Notes under the pieces: generated by a model
Databases searched by the model: none
What the model saw: only the letters and a program-made list of their open reading frames with translations
What the model was told of the DNA's origin: nothing
Position numbers and translations under genes: made by a program
From: Actinoplanes subtropicus
GTDB lineage: Bacteria > Actinomycetota > Actinomycetes > Mycobacteriales > Micromonosporaceae
Assembly (NCBI RefSeq): GCF_000721705.1
Contig: NZ_JOJL01000026.1
Coordinates: forward strand, 186,001-250,000
Direction: 5' to 3'
Length of the DNA: 64,000 nucleotides
Part shown: piece after piece, positions 18,820-27,738 of the stretch
Numbering within the stretch: position 1 is the stretch's first letter
Layout: every line of letters starts with the position of its first letter

Positions 18820-19359
18820 CTAGACCGACTCGAGTGGCGCGGTGGGCGGGGAGGCCGGCAGCGGCACCCCGGCCACCGACTCGGGCAGCGCCGGGTCCTC
18901 GATGTCGAAATACTGCGGCAGCGGGTAGCGCCGGGCCATCCCCAGCGCACGCACCAGCAGCCGGTCGCGGGCGGTCAGCGCGTCACGCACCTGGTCGGTG
19001 TGCACCTGCCGGGCCAGCCCGACCCGGCGGCTGGTGGCGATCAGCTGGCGGGTGGCCGGGTCGGCCCCGGTGAGCGGCGCCGAGCGCAGGAGGCGGGTCA
19101 GGTCGTTCTCGGCCGGCTCGCGCTCGTCGGGGTCGGCGTCGAGGGCCAGCCGGGCCGCCGCATACAGCTCGTCGTTGTCCTGCTCCTCGGCGACCACCGC
19201 GGCGGCCGCGGCCCGGCGCAGCAGGTGCGCGTCGAGGGCCCGCTCGGCCGACTGGGCCCGCACGTGCACGCGCTCGACCCGGTGCGCCGTCCAGCCGAGG
19301 TAGGCGGAGAGCAGCGCCACGAGCGCGACCACCCCCAGCACCCACCACATGCCGGGCAT
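18820..19359 (-). CDS. Hypothetical membrane-anchored helical protein
   Basis: A 179-residue protein with one N-terminal membrane helix (WWVLGVVALVALLSAYLGW) and a long cytoplasmic or periplasmic helical part rich in Ala, Arg and Leu (RVHVRAQSAERALDAHLLRRAA), faintly like LemA proteins. The C-terminus is Pro-rich. It follows pimA on the same strand with a 25-base gap, and a gene of this kind often occupies this position beside pimA in actinobacteria. Function unknown. Confidence 0.75.
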   Translation of the reverse strand: MPGMWWVLGVVALVALLSAYLGWTAHRVERVHVRAQSAERALDAHLLRRAAAAAVVAEEQDNDELYAAARLALDADPDEREPAENDLTRLLRSAPLTGADPATRQLIATSRRVGLARQVHTDQVRDALTARDRLLVRALGMARRYPLPQYFDIEDPALPESVAGVPLPASPPTAPLESV

Positions 19360-19384
19360 CGTAGTGCCCCGCGACGACCGCGGG

Positions 19385-20539
19385 TCAGGCCCCCGGCCGT
19401 GGCTCTGCCCACTCTTCGTCGATGACCCGGCCGTCGGTGGCCTCGATCGCGGTGGCGTAGACCTCGAGCACCCGCTGCGCGACGACCGGCCAGTCGAAGG
19501 CCGCGACGGTGGTGTGCGCGGCCGCCGAGAGGGCCCGCCGGCGGTCCGGGTCGTCGAGCAGCGCGCCGAGCAGGACGGCCAGCGCGGCCGGGTCGCCGGT
19601 GGGGAAGAGCGCGCCGGCCTTGCCGCCGTCGAGTACCCGGCGGAACGCGTCCAGGTCGCTCGCCGCGATCGCCGTCCCGGCCGCCATCGCCTCGGTGAGG
19701 ATCATGCCGAAGCTCTCCCCGCCGGTGTTCGGCGCCACGTATACGTCGACACTGCGGAGCATGCGAACTTTGTCCGCTTCCGACACTAAACCGAGAAATT
19801 TGACCCTATCGTGCATATCGTCGGGAATATCGTCGTAAAGCTGGGAAGCGTCGCCGGGGCCGGCCACCAGCAGGCGGACACCGGGGCGCTCCCGGGCCAG
19901 CGCCACGAAGGCCGACCGCAGGATCGGGAAGCCCTTGCGCGGCTCGGTGAACCGGCCGAGGAACCCGAGCGCCCCGCCGCTCCCGGGCCAGCCGTCCAGC
20001 GGCTCGGCGTCCGCGTACTTCGCCAACGCCACCCCGTTGGGGATCTCCACCGCTCCCCCGCCGAGGTGCTCCACCTGCACCTTCCGGGCCAGCTCGCTGA
20101 CCGCTATCCGGGCGGTGATCTTCTCCATCACCAGCTGCAGCAGCCCCTGGGCAACCGACAGCGCCCGTGATCTCGTCATCGCGGTATGGAACGTCGCCAC
20201 CACCGGTCCCCGCGCCGACAGCACCGCCAGCATCGAGAGGCTGAGCGCCATCGGCTCGTGCACGTGCAGCACGTCGAAGTTGCCGCGGTTGAGCCACCGC
20301 CGCACCCGCGCCGTCGACACCGGGCCGAACGAGATCCGCGCCACCGACCCGTTGTAGGGGAACGGCACCGCCCGCCCGGCCGCCACGACATAGGGCGGCA
20401 GGTCGGCGTCCTCCTCGGCGGGCGCGAGCACGCTGACCTCGTGACCCAGGCCGATCAGCGCCTCGGAGAGGTCCATGATGTGGTTCTGCACGCCGCCGGG
20501 CACGTCGAAGGAGTAAGGCGAGACGATCCCGATCCGCAC
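19385..20539 (-). CDS. pimA: Phosphatidylinositol alpha-mannosyltransferase (PimA-like)
   Basis: GT4/GT-B glycosyltransferase that adds the first mannose to phosphatidylinositol from GDP-mannose at the inner membrane face. The N-terminus MRIGIVSPYSFDVPGGVQNH contains the acceptor loop, HVHEPMALS follows, and the nucleotide-sugar domain has FLGRFTEPRKGF and the E-x7-E stretch ESFGMILTEAMAAG. GTG 20539 is 10 bases after the acyltransferase stop; the frame opens much earlier. Part of the pgsA-acyltransferase-pimA operon. Confidence 0.9.
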   Translation of the reverse strand: MRIGIVSPYSFDVPGGVQNHIMDLSEALIGLGHEVSVLAPAEEDADLPPYVVAAGRAVPFPYNGSVARISFGPVSTARVRRWLNRGNFDVLHVHEPMALSLSMLAVLSARGPVVATFHTAMTRSRALSVAQGLLQLVMEKITARIAVSELARKVQVEHLGGGAVEIPNGVALAKYADAEPLDGWPGSGGALGFLGRFTEPRKGFPILRSAFVALARERPGVRLLVAGPGDASQLYDDIPDDMHDRVKFLGLVSEADKVRMLRSVDVYVAPNTGGESFGMILTEAMAAGTAIAASDLDAFRRVLDGGKAGALFPTGDPAALAVLLGALLDDPDRRRALSAAAHTTVAAFDWPVVAQRVLEVYATAIEATDGRVIDEEWAEPRPGA

Positions 20540-20549
20540 GACGCTCCCC

Positions 20550-21416
20550 CTAGAGCCACAGTTTCTGCAGCATGTGCCAGTCCTGCGGATGTTCGGCGAT
20601 CCCCGCGGCGTAGGCGTCGGCCAGCAGTTGCGTGGTGGCCTTGACCCGCTCGTCGAGCGGCCCCTCGGCGGGCGGCACGACCGGGCGCAGCACCGCGTAG
20701 GTCTGGGTCGGGGTGAAGGAGAGGTCGGCGGCGTAGAGCGGCGCCCCGGTGCGGATCGCCAGGATCGCCGGGCCGGCCGGCATCCGGGTGGTCCCGCCGA
20801 AGAACTTGACCTCCACCCCCCGCTTGGAGAGGTCGCGGTCGCCGAGCAGGCAGACGATCCAACCCTGGCCGAGCCGCTCGGCGAGCACGTCGAGCGGGGG
20901 CCGTTCGCCGCCGATGAGCGGCATGATCTCCATGCCGATCTTCTCGCGGTACGCGACGAACTGCCGGTAGACACCCTCGGGCTTGAGCCGCTCCATCACG
21001 GTGGTCATCCGCCAGCCGTTGGAGACGACCCAGGCCGCGGCCGCGTCCCAGTTGGCCATGTGCGGCAGCGCCAGGATTATGCCGGTGCCACTGGTCGTCC
21101 CGCTCCTGATGTATTCGTAGTGCTCCGGGGAGATCCCGAACCCGTCGAGGAACTGCTGCTTGGTCCCGGACGGGAGCCGGAAGGCCTCCATCCAGTACCG
21201 CGCGTACGAGCGCAGCCCGTCGCGCACCAGCGAGTCCGGCATATCCGGTCCGACGACCTGGGTGAGGTTCCGGCGCAGGCGCTGGGTGCCGGGGCCGTTC
21301 TTCCGGTACGCGTGATCGGCGGCCGCGTTGAACAGGGCGCGCGCGACCGGGAGCGGCAACATGCGGACCAGCCGCCAGCCGGCCGCGAACCCGATCTCGG
21401 TCAGCCGGTCCTTCAC
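20550..21416 (-). CDS. Phosphatidylinositol mannoside acyltransferase (LpxL/HtrB family)
   Basis: Acyl-CoA-dependent acyltransferase expected to acylate the mannose of PIM (PatA role). The HxxxxD catalytic motif is in LPHMANWD (about residue 125), and LGDRDLSKRGVEVKFFG and PAGPAILAIRTGAPL match the LpxL/HtrB family. 288 residues. The GTG at 21416 overlaps the pgsA stop in GTGA, so translation is coupled. It lies between pgsA and pimA, which fixes its role by context. Confidence 0.9.
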   Translation of the reverse strand: MKDRLTEIGFAAGWRLVRMLPLPVARALFNAAADHAYRKNGPGTQRLRRNLTQVVGPDMPDSLVRDGLRSYARYWMEAFRLPSGTKQQFLDGFGISPEHYEYIRSGTTSGTGIILALPHMANWDAAAAWVVSNGWRMTTVMERLKPEGVYRQFVAYREKIGMEIMPLIGGERPPLDVLAERLGQGWIVCLLGDRDLSKRGVEVKFFGGTTRMPAGPAILAIRTGAPLYAADLSFTPTQTYAVLRPVVPPAEGPLDERVKATTQLLADAYAAGIAEHPQDWHMLQKLWL

Positions 21417-22045
21417 GAAGTCTCCGGGGCCGGCTCGGGGGCGGGCTCGGTGCGGGCGGCGTGGATCAGGCGCTGGAAGACGGTGATCACCGAGAGCCCG
21501 GCCACCACCCAGAGCGCGGCCGGCAGCCCCCAGGCGAGCCCGGCCGAGCCGAGCAGGCCGCCGACGCCGAGGATGACCAGCCGTTCGAGGCGCTCGGCGA
21601 TGCCCACGTCCGCGTTCAGCCCCAGGCTCTGCGCGCGGGCCTTCACGTACGAGACCACCTGGCCGGCCGCGAGGGCGATCAGGGCCGCGGCCGTGCCGCC
21701 GTACGGATTGCCCTGGGTCGCCATGTAGAAGACGACCGCGCCGAAGACCGCGCCGTCGGCGATCCGGTCCATCGACGAGTCGAGCAGGGCGCCGAACTTG
21801 CCGGAGCCGCCCCGCATCCGGGCCATCGTCCCGTCGAGCACGTCGGTGAGCGCGCAGGCGGTGACCACCCACGTGCCCCAGAAGAGGTGGCCGGTCGCGC
21901 CGAGCCACGCGCCGATCAGCACGCCGACGGTGCCGGCGATGGTCACGGCGTTCGGGGAGATCCCGATCCGCAGCAGGAAACGCGCGGTCGGGTTGACGCC
22001 GTGCGACACGACGGCACGGGCGGGTACTTGGACGATCTTTGCCAT
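21413..22045 (-). CDS. pgsA: Phosphatidylinositol phosphate synthase (CDP-alcohol phosphatidyltransferase)
   Basis: Membrane enzyme that joins CDP-diacylglycerol with inositol 1-phosphate. The CDP-alcohol phosphatidyltransferase motif D-x2-DG-x2-AR-x8-G-x3-D-x3-D is complete in DVLDGTMARMRGGSGKFGAL followed by LDSSMD. About six membrane helices. ATG 22045 is preferred to the upstream in-frame GTG at 22057. It opens the PIM operon. Confidence 0.92.
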   Translation of the reverse strand: MAKIVQVPARAVVSHGVNPTARFLLRIGISPNAVTIAGTVGVLIGAWLGATGHLFWGTWVVTACALTDVLDGTMARMRGGSGKFGALLDSSMDRIADGAVFGAVVFYMATQGNPYGGTAAALIALAAGQVVSYVKARAQSLGLNADVGIAERLERLVILGVGGLLGSAGLAWGLPAALWVVAGLSVITVFQRLIHAARTEPAPEPAPETS

Positions 22046-22223
22046 GGCGGTCCCCACCCTATCGGCGCCGAACCTCCGGGCGGCACCTCCCCGCCCGGCA
22101 GTGGCCGTATCGTCATCTCTGCGACGTTTTGCCGACTACAAAGGGTTGCGAGCATCACAGCGCCGGGTGTGGGATTCAGGAACAGCGTCGTAACGTTCAC
22201 GAAACGACAGGGAGCGGCCGGCC

Positions 22224-24380
22224 ATGGCGCAGAAGACCTCGGAGAAGGGGCTCAACGGCGCGGCGGCGCCGGTGGTGACCGAGCCCGGCAGAGTACGCAA
22301 CGTGGTGCTGGTGGGCCACTCGGGTTCGGGCAAGACCACCCTGGTCGAGGCCCTGCTCGCCGCCACCGGGACGATTCCGCGGGCGGGCACGGTGACCGAC
22401 GGCACCACGGTCTCCGACCATGATCCGGCGGCGGTACGCCAGCAGCGGTCCGTCTCGCTGGCCTGCGCGCCGCTGATCCACCAGGACGTGAAGATCAATC
22501 TGCTGGACACGCCCGGTTACGCCGACTTCGTGGGCGAGTTGCGCGCCGGCCTGCGGGCCGCGGATGCCGCCGTCTTCGTGGTCTCGGCCGAGGGCGGCGT
22601 CGACGACGCGACCACCGCGCTGTGGGAGGAGTGCGCCGCAGTCGGCATGCCGCGGGCCGTCGTGATCACCCGGCTCGACCATCCGCGCGCCGACTACGAC
22701 GGCACCCTGGAGGCCTGCCAGGAGGCGTTCGGCGAAAACGTGATGCCGATCTACCAGCCGATGCTGGCCGACGACGGCGAGTCGGTGGCCGGCCTGCTCG
22801 GCCTGGTCACGCTGCGCGTGCTGGACTACTCCGAGGGCTACCCGCCGAAAGTGGGCGAGGCCGAGCCCGAGCACCTCGAGCCGATCGCCGACGACCGGAA
22901 CACGCTGATCGAGGGGATCATCGCCGAGAGCGAGGACGAGACCCTCATGGACCGCTACCTCGGCGGCGAGGAAGTCACCGCCGACACCCTGGTCGCCGAC
23001 CTGGAGAAGGCGGTCGCCAAGGGCAACTTCTACCCGGTCATCCCGGTCTGCTCGGCCACCGGTGTCGGGCTGGACGCGCTGCTCGACGGCCTGGTCACCG
23101 GCGCGCCCTCGCCGCTGGAGCACGACCTGCCGGTGGTCACCGGGGTCGACGGCGCGCCCCGCCCGCCGCTGACCTGCGACCCCGAGGGCCCGCTGGTCGC
23201 CGAGGTGGTCAAGACCACGATCGACCGGCACGTCGGCCGGGTCTCGCTGGTCCGGGTCTTCTCCGGCACCCTGCGCCCCGAGCAGGTGCTGCACGTCTCC
23301 GGGCACGGCCTGGCCGAGCGCGGCCACCCCGACCACGACGCCGACGAGCGGGTCGCCCACGTCTACTCGCCGCTGGGCGCGAGCCTGCGCGAGGTGCCGT
23401 ACTGCGTGGCCGGCGACATCTGCGCGATCACCAAGTCGGGCAGCGCGGAGACCGGCGACACGCTCTCCGGCAAGGACGACCCGATGCTGATGGCGCCGTG
23501 GTCGATGCCCGAGCCGCTGCTGCCGATCGCGATCGTCGCCAAGAGCCGCTCCGACGAGGACAACCTTGCGAAGAACCTGGCCCGCCTGGTGGCCGGCGAC
23601 CCGACCCTGCGGCTCGACCGCAACCCGGAGACCCACCAGCTGGTGCTCTGGACGATGGGCGAGTCGCACGCCGACGTGGTGCTCGACCGGCTCCGCTCGG
23701 GCGGCGTCGAGCTGGACACCGAGCCGGTCAAGGTGCCGCTGCGGGAGACGTTCACGACCACCGCCAAGGGCCACGGCCGGCACGTGAAGCAGTCCGGCGG
23801 CCACGGCCAGTACGCGGTCTGCGACATCACCGTCGAACCGCTGCCCCGCGGCTCGGGCTTCGAGTTCGTCGACAAGGTGGTCGGCGGCGCCGTCCCGCAC
23901 AACTACATCCCGTCGGTGGAGAAGGGCGTCCGCAGCCAGCTCGACCGCGGCCTGGTCGCCGGCTACCCGGTGGTCGACCTCCGGGTGACCCTCTTCGACG
24001 GCAAGGCGCACAGCGTCGACTCGTCGGACGCCGCGTTCCAGACCGCCGGCGCGCTCGCCCTGCGGGAGGCGGCCGCGGCCGCCCAGGTCACCCTGCTCGA
24101 GCCGATCGACGAGATCGCCGTCCGCGTCCCCGAGGCCTTCGTCGGCGCGGTGATGAGCGACCTCTCCGGCCGCCGCGGGCGACCGCTGGGCAGCGAGTCC
24201 GAGGCGGACGGCGCGCACAGCGTGGTCCGGGCCGAGGTGCCGGCGACCGAGCTGATCCGGTACGCGGTGGAGCTGCGCGCCCTCTCCTCGGGTGCGGGCA
24301 CGTTCACCCGCACCTACATCCGCCACGAGCCGATGCCGGCCCACCTGGCCGAGGCCGTACGCAAGGAGCATGCCAAGTAA
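22224..24380 (+). CDS. Elongation factor G-like protein (EF-G2)
   Basis: A 718-residue translational GTPase of the EF-G2 group found alongside canonical EF-G in actinobacteria; its cellular role is unsettled. G1 is GHSGSGKTT instead of the GHIDHGKTT of EF-G, G3 is DTPGYADF, and the NKxD element reads TRLD. The later EF-G domains are present (GHGRHVKQSGGHGQYAVCDI, then YPVVDLRVTLFDGKAHSVDSS). GGGAGCGG precedes ATG 22224. It is monocistronic and convergent with the monooxygenase gene, with a 3-base gap. Confidence 0.9.
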   Translation: MAQKTSEKGLNGAAAPVVTEPGRVRNVVLVGHSGSGKTTLVEALLAATGTIPRAGTVTDGTTVSDHDPAAVRQQRSVSLACAPLIHQDVKINLLDTPGYADFVGELRAGLRAADAAVFVVSAEGGVDDATTALWEECAAVGMPRAVVITRLDHPRADYDGTLEACQEAFGENVMPIYQPMLADDGESVAGLLGLVTLRVLDYSEGYPPKVGEAEPEHLEPIADDRNTLIEGIIAESEDETLMDRYLGGEEVTADTLVADLEKAVAKGNFYPVIPVCSATGVGLDALLDGLVTGAPSPLEHDLPVVTGVDGAPRPPLTCDPEGPLVAEVVKTTIDRHVGRVSLVRVFSGTLRPEQVLHVSGHGLAERGHPDHDADERVAHVYSPLGASLREVPYCVAGDICAITKSGSAETGDTLSGKDDPMLMAPWSMPEPLLPIAIVAKSRSDEDNLAKNLARLVAGDPTLRLDRNPETHQLVLWTMGESHADVVLDRLRSGGVELDTEPVKVPLRETFTTTAKGHGRHVKQSGGHGQYAVCDITVEPLPRGSGFEFVDKVVGGAVPHNYIPSVEKGVRSQLDRGLVAGYPVVDLRVTLFDGKAHSVDSSDAAFQTAGALALREAAAAAQVTLLEPIDEIAVRVPEAFVGAVMSDLSGRRGRPLGSESEADGAHSVVRAEVPATELIRYAVELRALSSGAGTFTRTYIRHEPMPAHLAEAVRKEHAK

Positions 24381-24383
24381 CCA

Positions 24384-25598
24384 CTAGATCGCGATGGCGT
24401 TGGCCGCCTCGTACATCGGCGCGAGGATCTTGTGGATCACCTGCTCCTTGCGCGGGTGGTACTTCAGGGTCCGCATGCCGTAGCTGCGGAAGGTGATCGC
24501 GAGGCGGCCGCCCGGCACCATGTCCTTGGCCATCTTCTTGCCGATGGCCATGTTCTTGTCGACGTACGGGCGCATCAGCCGCTCGTACTCCTCGAGGCCG
24601 CCCGGCTCGCCCAGGTGCTGCCCGAGCACGTGCGCGCCGACCAGCGCCAGGCTGGTGCCCTGCCCGGAGGCCGGCGACGGGCAGTGCGCGGCGTCACCGA
24701 GCAGCCCGACCCGGCCGGACGACCAGCGCGGCAGGCCGACCTGGGCGAGCGAGTCGAAGTAGAAGTCGCCGGCCGCGTCGAGCGACGCGAGGAACCGGTC
24801 GGCCTCCCAGCCCATCCCGGCGAAGGCGTCCTTGATCAGCGCCTTCTGCGCGGCGACGTCCCGCCGGTCGTGGCCGAGCAGCGCCGATGCGAAGACCATG
24901 CCGACCTGGGCGGGCCGGTGCGGGCCCATCGCGTACGCGAAAACCAGCCGGCCCGGGCGGAAGAACATGATCTCCTCCCGGTCGATGCGCAGGTGGTTCG
25001 GCACCGAGAAGATCGAGATGTACGCGCCGAGGTGCTCCGGGGGCACGTCGCCAAAGCCCTCCGACCGCCCCGCACGCCACCCAAAACCGGACTGAAGGCC
25101 GGCCAGCTTGCGGGTCGCCGAGTGCAGGCCGTCGGCGCCGACCACGTAGTCGAAGCGGCGCGCCGCGCCTCGCTCGAAGGTGACGTCCACACCGTCCGGG
25201 CCGTCGTGCAGGCTCGCGATCGCGTCGCCGAAGACGTACTCCACGTCGGCGGCAGTCTCCGCGTACAAAATCTCGCTCAGGTCTCCCCGCAGCACCTCGA
25301 TGTCGTCACCGCGCCGGCCCATCAGGAGGTCGGCCGGGAGCGCGGCGATCGGCCGCCCGTCCCGCCGGACGTAGGTGATCTGTTTCATGCCGACGTCGAC
25401 GGCCCGCGCCCGCTCGTAGACGCCCAGGTGCTTCAGCGCGGTCACGCCGGCACCGCGGACGTCCACCTTGTACCCACCGGTGCGCAGCGACGGCGCGCGC
25501 TCGACGACGGTCACCGCGAAGCCACGGCGGCGCAGGCCCAGCGCCAGGGCGGGACCGGCCACGCCGGCTCCCGAGATCAGAACACTTCCAGCAGTCAT
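24384..25598 (-). CDS. FAD-dependent monooxygenase (PHBH-type)
   Basis: A 404-residue class A flavoprotein monooxygenase. The dinucleotide-binding site is VLISGAGVAGPALALGLRRRG at the N-terminus, VVGADGLHSATR is the DG motif, and GLLGDAAHCPSPASGQGTSLAL is the GD motif that binds FAD ribityl. The C-terminal ~60 residues are basic. ATG 25598 borders the operator region; a divergent TetR gene begins 66 bases away, so the enzyme is probably induced by the TetR ligand. The substrate cannot be inferred. Confidence 0.88.
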   Translation of the reverse strand: MTAGSVLISGAGVAGPALALGLRRRGFAVTVVERAPSLRTGGYKVDVRGAGVTALKHLGVYERARAVDVGMKQITYVRRDGRPIAALPADLLMGRRGDDIEVLRGDLSEILYAETAADVEYVFGDAIASLHDGPDGVDVTFERGAARRFDYVVGADGLHSATRKLAGLQSGFGWRAGRSEGFGDVPPEHLGAYISIFSVPNHLRIDREEIMFFRPGRLVFAYAMGPHRPAQVGMVFASALLGHDRRDVAAQKALIKDAFAGMGWEADRFLASLDAAGDFYFDSLAQVGLPRWSSGRVGLLGDAAHCPSPASGQGTSLALVGAHVLGQHLGEPGGLEEYERLMRPYVDKNMAIGKKMAKDMVPGGRLAITFRSYGMRTLKYHPRKEQVIHKILAPMYEAANAIAI

Positions 25599-25607
25599 GA
25601 GAAGTAA

Positions 25608-25647
25608 TATACAAGCGTCTAAGACGTTTGTATAGGACGCTTGTATA
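25608..25647. promoter_or_regulatory. Operator with three half-sites between monooxygenase and tetR
   Basis: TATACAAGCGTC (25608-25619) is repeated in inverted form as GACGTTTGTATA (25623-25634, 11 of 12) and again as GACGCTTGTATA (25636-25647, 12 of 12). The first two form a 27-bp palindrome centred on 25621. Both divergent promoters must lie in this AT-rich 66-base gap, so TetR binding would repress both genes. Confidence 0.75.
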
Positions 25648-25664
25648 GAAGTTAGGATCAGCCC

Positions 25665-26246
25665 GTGGGCCACAAGGAAGATCTGCTGGTGGGAGCAAAG
25701 CAAGCGCTGCTCGAGAAGGGGTATGCCCGGGTGACCGCCCGCGACATCGTCGCACTTTCCGGCACCAACCTCGGCTCGATCGGCTACCACTACGGCTCGA
25801 CCGACGCACTGATGACCGCCGCGATGCTGAGCGCCATGGAGGACTGGGGCGACAAGATCGGCCTCGCGCTGGCCGGCCCGGGCCGTGCGGGCGAGGAGCA
25901 ACTGGTCGGCTTCTGGCGCCGGGTGATCGGCTCGATCACCGACGACCGCCCGCTCTGGATGGCCAGCATCGAGATCGTGGTGCAGGCCGAGCACAACCCG
26001 AAGCTGCGCGAGCAGCTCGCGGCGGGCGTCGAGCAGGGCCGCCGCGGGATGGCCTCGCTGCTCACCGGCGTGCCGGAGGATCAGCTCGACGACGAGACCG
26101 TGCGCACCCTCGGCGCGGTGCAGATGGCGCTGATGTCCGGCATCCTCACCCAGTGGTTCACCGACCCGGCCACCGCGCCGGGCCCCGAGGAGATCGTCGC
26201 CGGGATCAGAGCGCTGGCGACGATGGCCACGCCTTCGCCAGCATGA
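25665..26246 (+). CDS. TetR-family transcriptional regulator
   Basis: A 193-residue regulator. The N-terminal helix-turn-helix is recognisable: LLVGAKQALLEKGYARVTARDIV, then GTNLGSIGYHYGSTDALM. The C-terminal ligand domain (from about residue 60) is variable, with no recognisable ligand. GTG 25665 has AGG 8 bases upstream. It is divergent from the monooxygenase across the three-half-site operator, the usual layout for a local repressor. Its last 41 bases overlap the 3' end of the HIT gene on the other strand. Confidence 0.88.
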   Translation: MGHKEDLLVGAKQALLEKGYARVTARDIVALSGTNLGSIGYHYGSTDALMTAAMLSAMEDWGDKIGLALAGPGRAGEEQLVGFWRRVIGSITDDRPLWMASIEIVVQAEHNPKLREQLAAGVEQGRRGMASLLTGVPEDQLDDETVRTLGAVQMALMSGILTQWFTDPATAPGPEEIVAGIRALATMATPSPA

Positions 26247-26745
26247 CCCGGGTGTCGGCGAGCACCTGCGGGATGACCCGGGCGCGGCCGATCACCGACA
26301 TGTAGGTCGAGTCGCCGCCCCACCGGGGCACCACGTGCTGGTGCAGGTGCGCGGCTATCCCGGCGCCGGCCACCGCGCCCTGGTTCATGCCCAGGTTGAA
26401 GCCGTGCGGGGTGCTCACGCTGCGGGTCACCCGCATCGCCGTGCGGGTGAGCGCGGCCAGTTCGACCGCCTCGGGGTCGGTGAGGTCGGTGTAGTCGGCC
26501 ACGTGCCGGTACGGGCAGATCAGCAGGTGCCCGGGGTTGTACGGATACCGGTTGAGCACCGCGTAGACCAGCTCGCCGCGGGCCACCACCAGGCTTTCCG
26601 GCTCGGGCAGCCCGGGCGCCCGGCAGAACGGGCAACCGGCCGGCTCGGCATAGCCGCCGGGCGGCGCGTCCTCGCCGGTGAGGTAGGCCATCCGATGCGG
26701 CGCCCAGAGCCGCTCCAGGCCGTCGGGCTCGCCGCTCTCGGTCAC
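26206..26745 (-). CDS. HIT-family nucleotide hydrolase/transferase
   Basis: A 179-residue histidine-triad protein; relatives are Ap4A phosphorylases or hydrolases of nucleotide-phosphate bonds. The triad is HLHQHVV (about residue 130), the zinc-type CPFC pair is near the N-terminus, and LNRYPYNPGHLLICPYRHV matches the family. In actinobacteria this gene usually neighbours pgsA; here three genes intervene. It begins 9 bases after the ADP-ribosylglycohydrolase gene and is probably co-transcribed with it. Confidence 0.9.
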   Translation of the reverse strand: MTESGEPDGLERLWAPHRMAYLTGEDAPPGGYAEPAGCPFCRAPGLPEPESLVVARGELVYAVLNRYPYNPGHLLICPYRHVADYTDLTDPEAVELAALTRTAMRVTRSVSTPHGFNLGMNQGAVAGAGIAAHLHQHVVPRWGGDSTYMSVIGRARVIPQVLADTRVMLAKAWPSSPAL

Positions 26746-26754
26746 AGCAGAAGC

Positions 26755-27642
26755 CTATGCCAACGCGGCGGCGAGCCAGGACGGCAGCGCCTCGCGGGCC
26801 GACAGCCAGGCGGCCGGGATGCCGTCCATCCCGGTGTGCGCGGCGACTATCCCGCCGGCGATCGCGCAGGTGGTGTCGACGTCCCCGCCGGCCGCCGCGC
26901 AGGCCTCGATCGCCGCCGGGTAGTCGGCGAGGAACCGGTCAGCCACCCACACCGCGAACGGGACGGTGTCGCGGGCCATCGCCTGTGACCCGTTCCCCAG
27001 CTCGTACGCCGCCTCCTCGGCCGACCGCACCCGGGTCGCCCGCAGCAACCCCTCGCGGACCGGACCGTCCGGCGTGTGCGCCGCCACCGCCTTCAGCAGC
27101 TCCGGCCGGTGCCCGTCGAGCCGGCCGGCCGCCGCGAGCGACGCCGCCACCGCGACCGCCACCCCGCCGGCGATCCCCTCGGCGTGCGCGTGGGTCACCT
27201 CGGCCGCGCGGGCCCCCTGCGCCGCCGCGTGCGCGAGCGAGTCGGCGTGCCAGGCGCCCAGCGGAGCGGCCCGCATCGCCGCCCCGTTGCCCAGCGATCC
27301 GGCCCCGTCGAAGGCCGCCGCCGACGCGATCGGCCAGGGCAGGCCCTCGCGGATCGCGCGCAGCAGGACCACCGCGCCGGGACCGTAGCCCCGATACGGA
27401 TCGTGATGACGGCCGAGCAGTTCGGCGAACGCGTCCCGGTCGAGATCGCCCTCGTCGAGCACGGCGACCAGGCAGCACGCCTGCTCGGTGTCGTCGGTCC
27501 ACTCCCACGGGGCCGGCGGCAGCTCAGCGAAGTCGATCCGGCTTCTTTCCACAACCGCCCCGAGCGCGTCGCCAACGCTCAGACCGGCCAGGCTCTCCAG
27601 GGCCAGGGCCAGTCGCGTACCGGGAAAAAGCGTGAATGACAT
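26755..27642 (-). CDS. ADP-ribosylglycohydrolase family protein
   Basis: A 295-residue protein of the DraG/ARH family, which removes ADP-ribose from proteins or small molecules using a two-metal site. The metal-binding signatures are GDALGAVVE, WTDDTEQ (Thr-Asp-Asp) and GGDVDTTCAIAGGIVAA near the C-terminus; GNGAAMRAAPLG is also typical. The ATG at 27642 gives a family-like N-terminus, and a GTG at 27699 is possible. It pairs with the HIT gene. The target is unknown. Confidence 0.87.
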   Translation of the reverse strand: MSFTLFPGTRLALALESLAGLSVGDALGAVVERSRIDFAELPPAPWEWTDDTEQACCLVAVLDEGDLDRDAFAELLGRHHDPYRGYGPGAVVLLRAIREGLPWPIASAAAFDGAGSLGNGAAMRAAPLGAWHADSLAHAAAQGARAAEVTHAHAEGIAGGVAVAVAASLAAAGRLDGHRPELLKAVAAHTPDGPVREGLLRATRVRSAEEAAYELGNGSQAMARDTVPFAVWVADRFLADYPAAIEACAAAGGDVDTTCAIAGGIVAAHTGMDGIPAAWLSAREALPSWLAAALA

Positions 27643-27738
27643 CGGCACATCGGATGGTATTCCACTACGGAACGTGATCGAAGGGTGTCCCTCAATCACC
27701 GGTTAGGCCCGGCTGGCGGTTGGCAGTACGGTCTCTGC

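Noticed and set aside
26757..27635. Arg/Pro-rich plus-strand open frames opposite the ADP-ribosylglycohydrolase.
   Set aside because: Typical antisense shadows in high-GC DNA; the minus-strand protein has clear metal-binding motifs.
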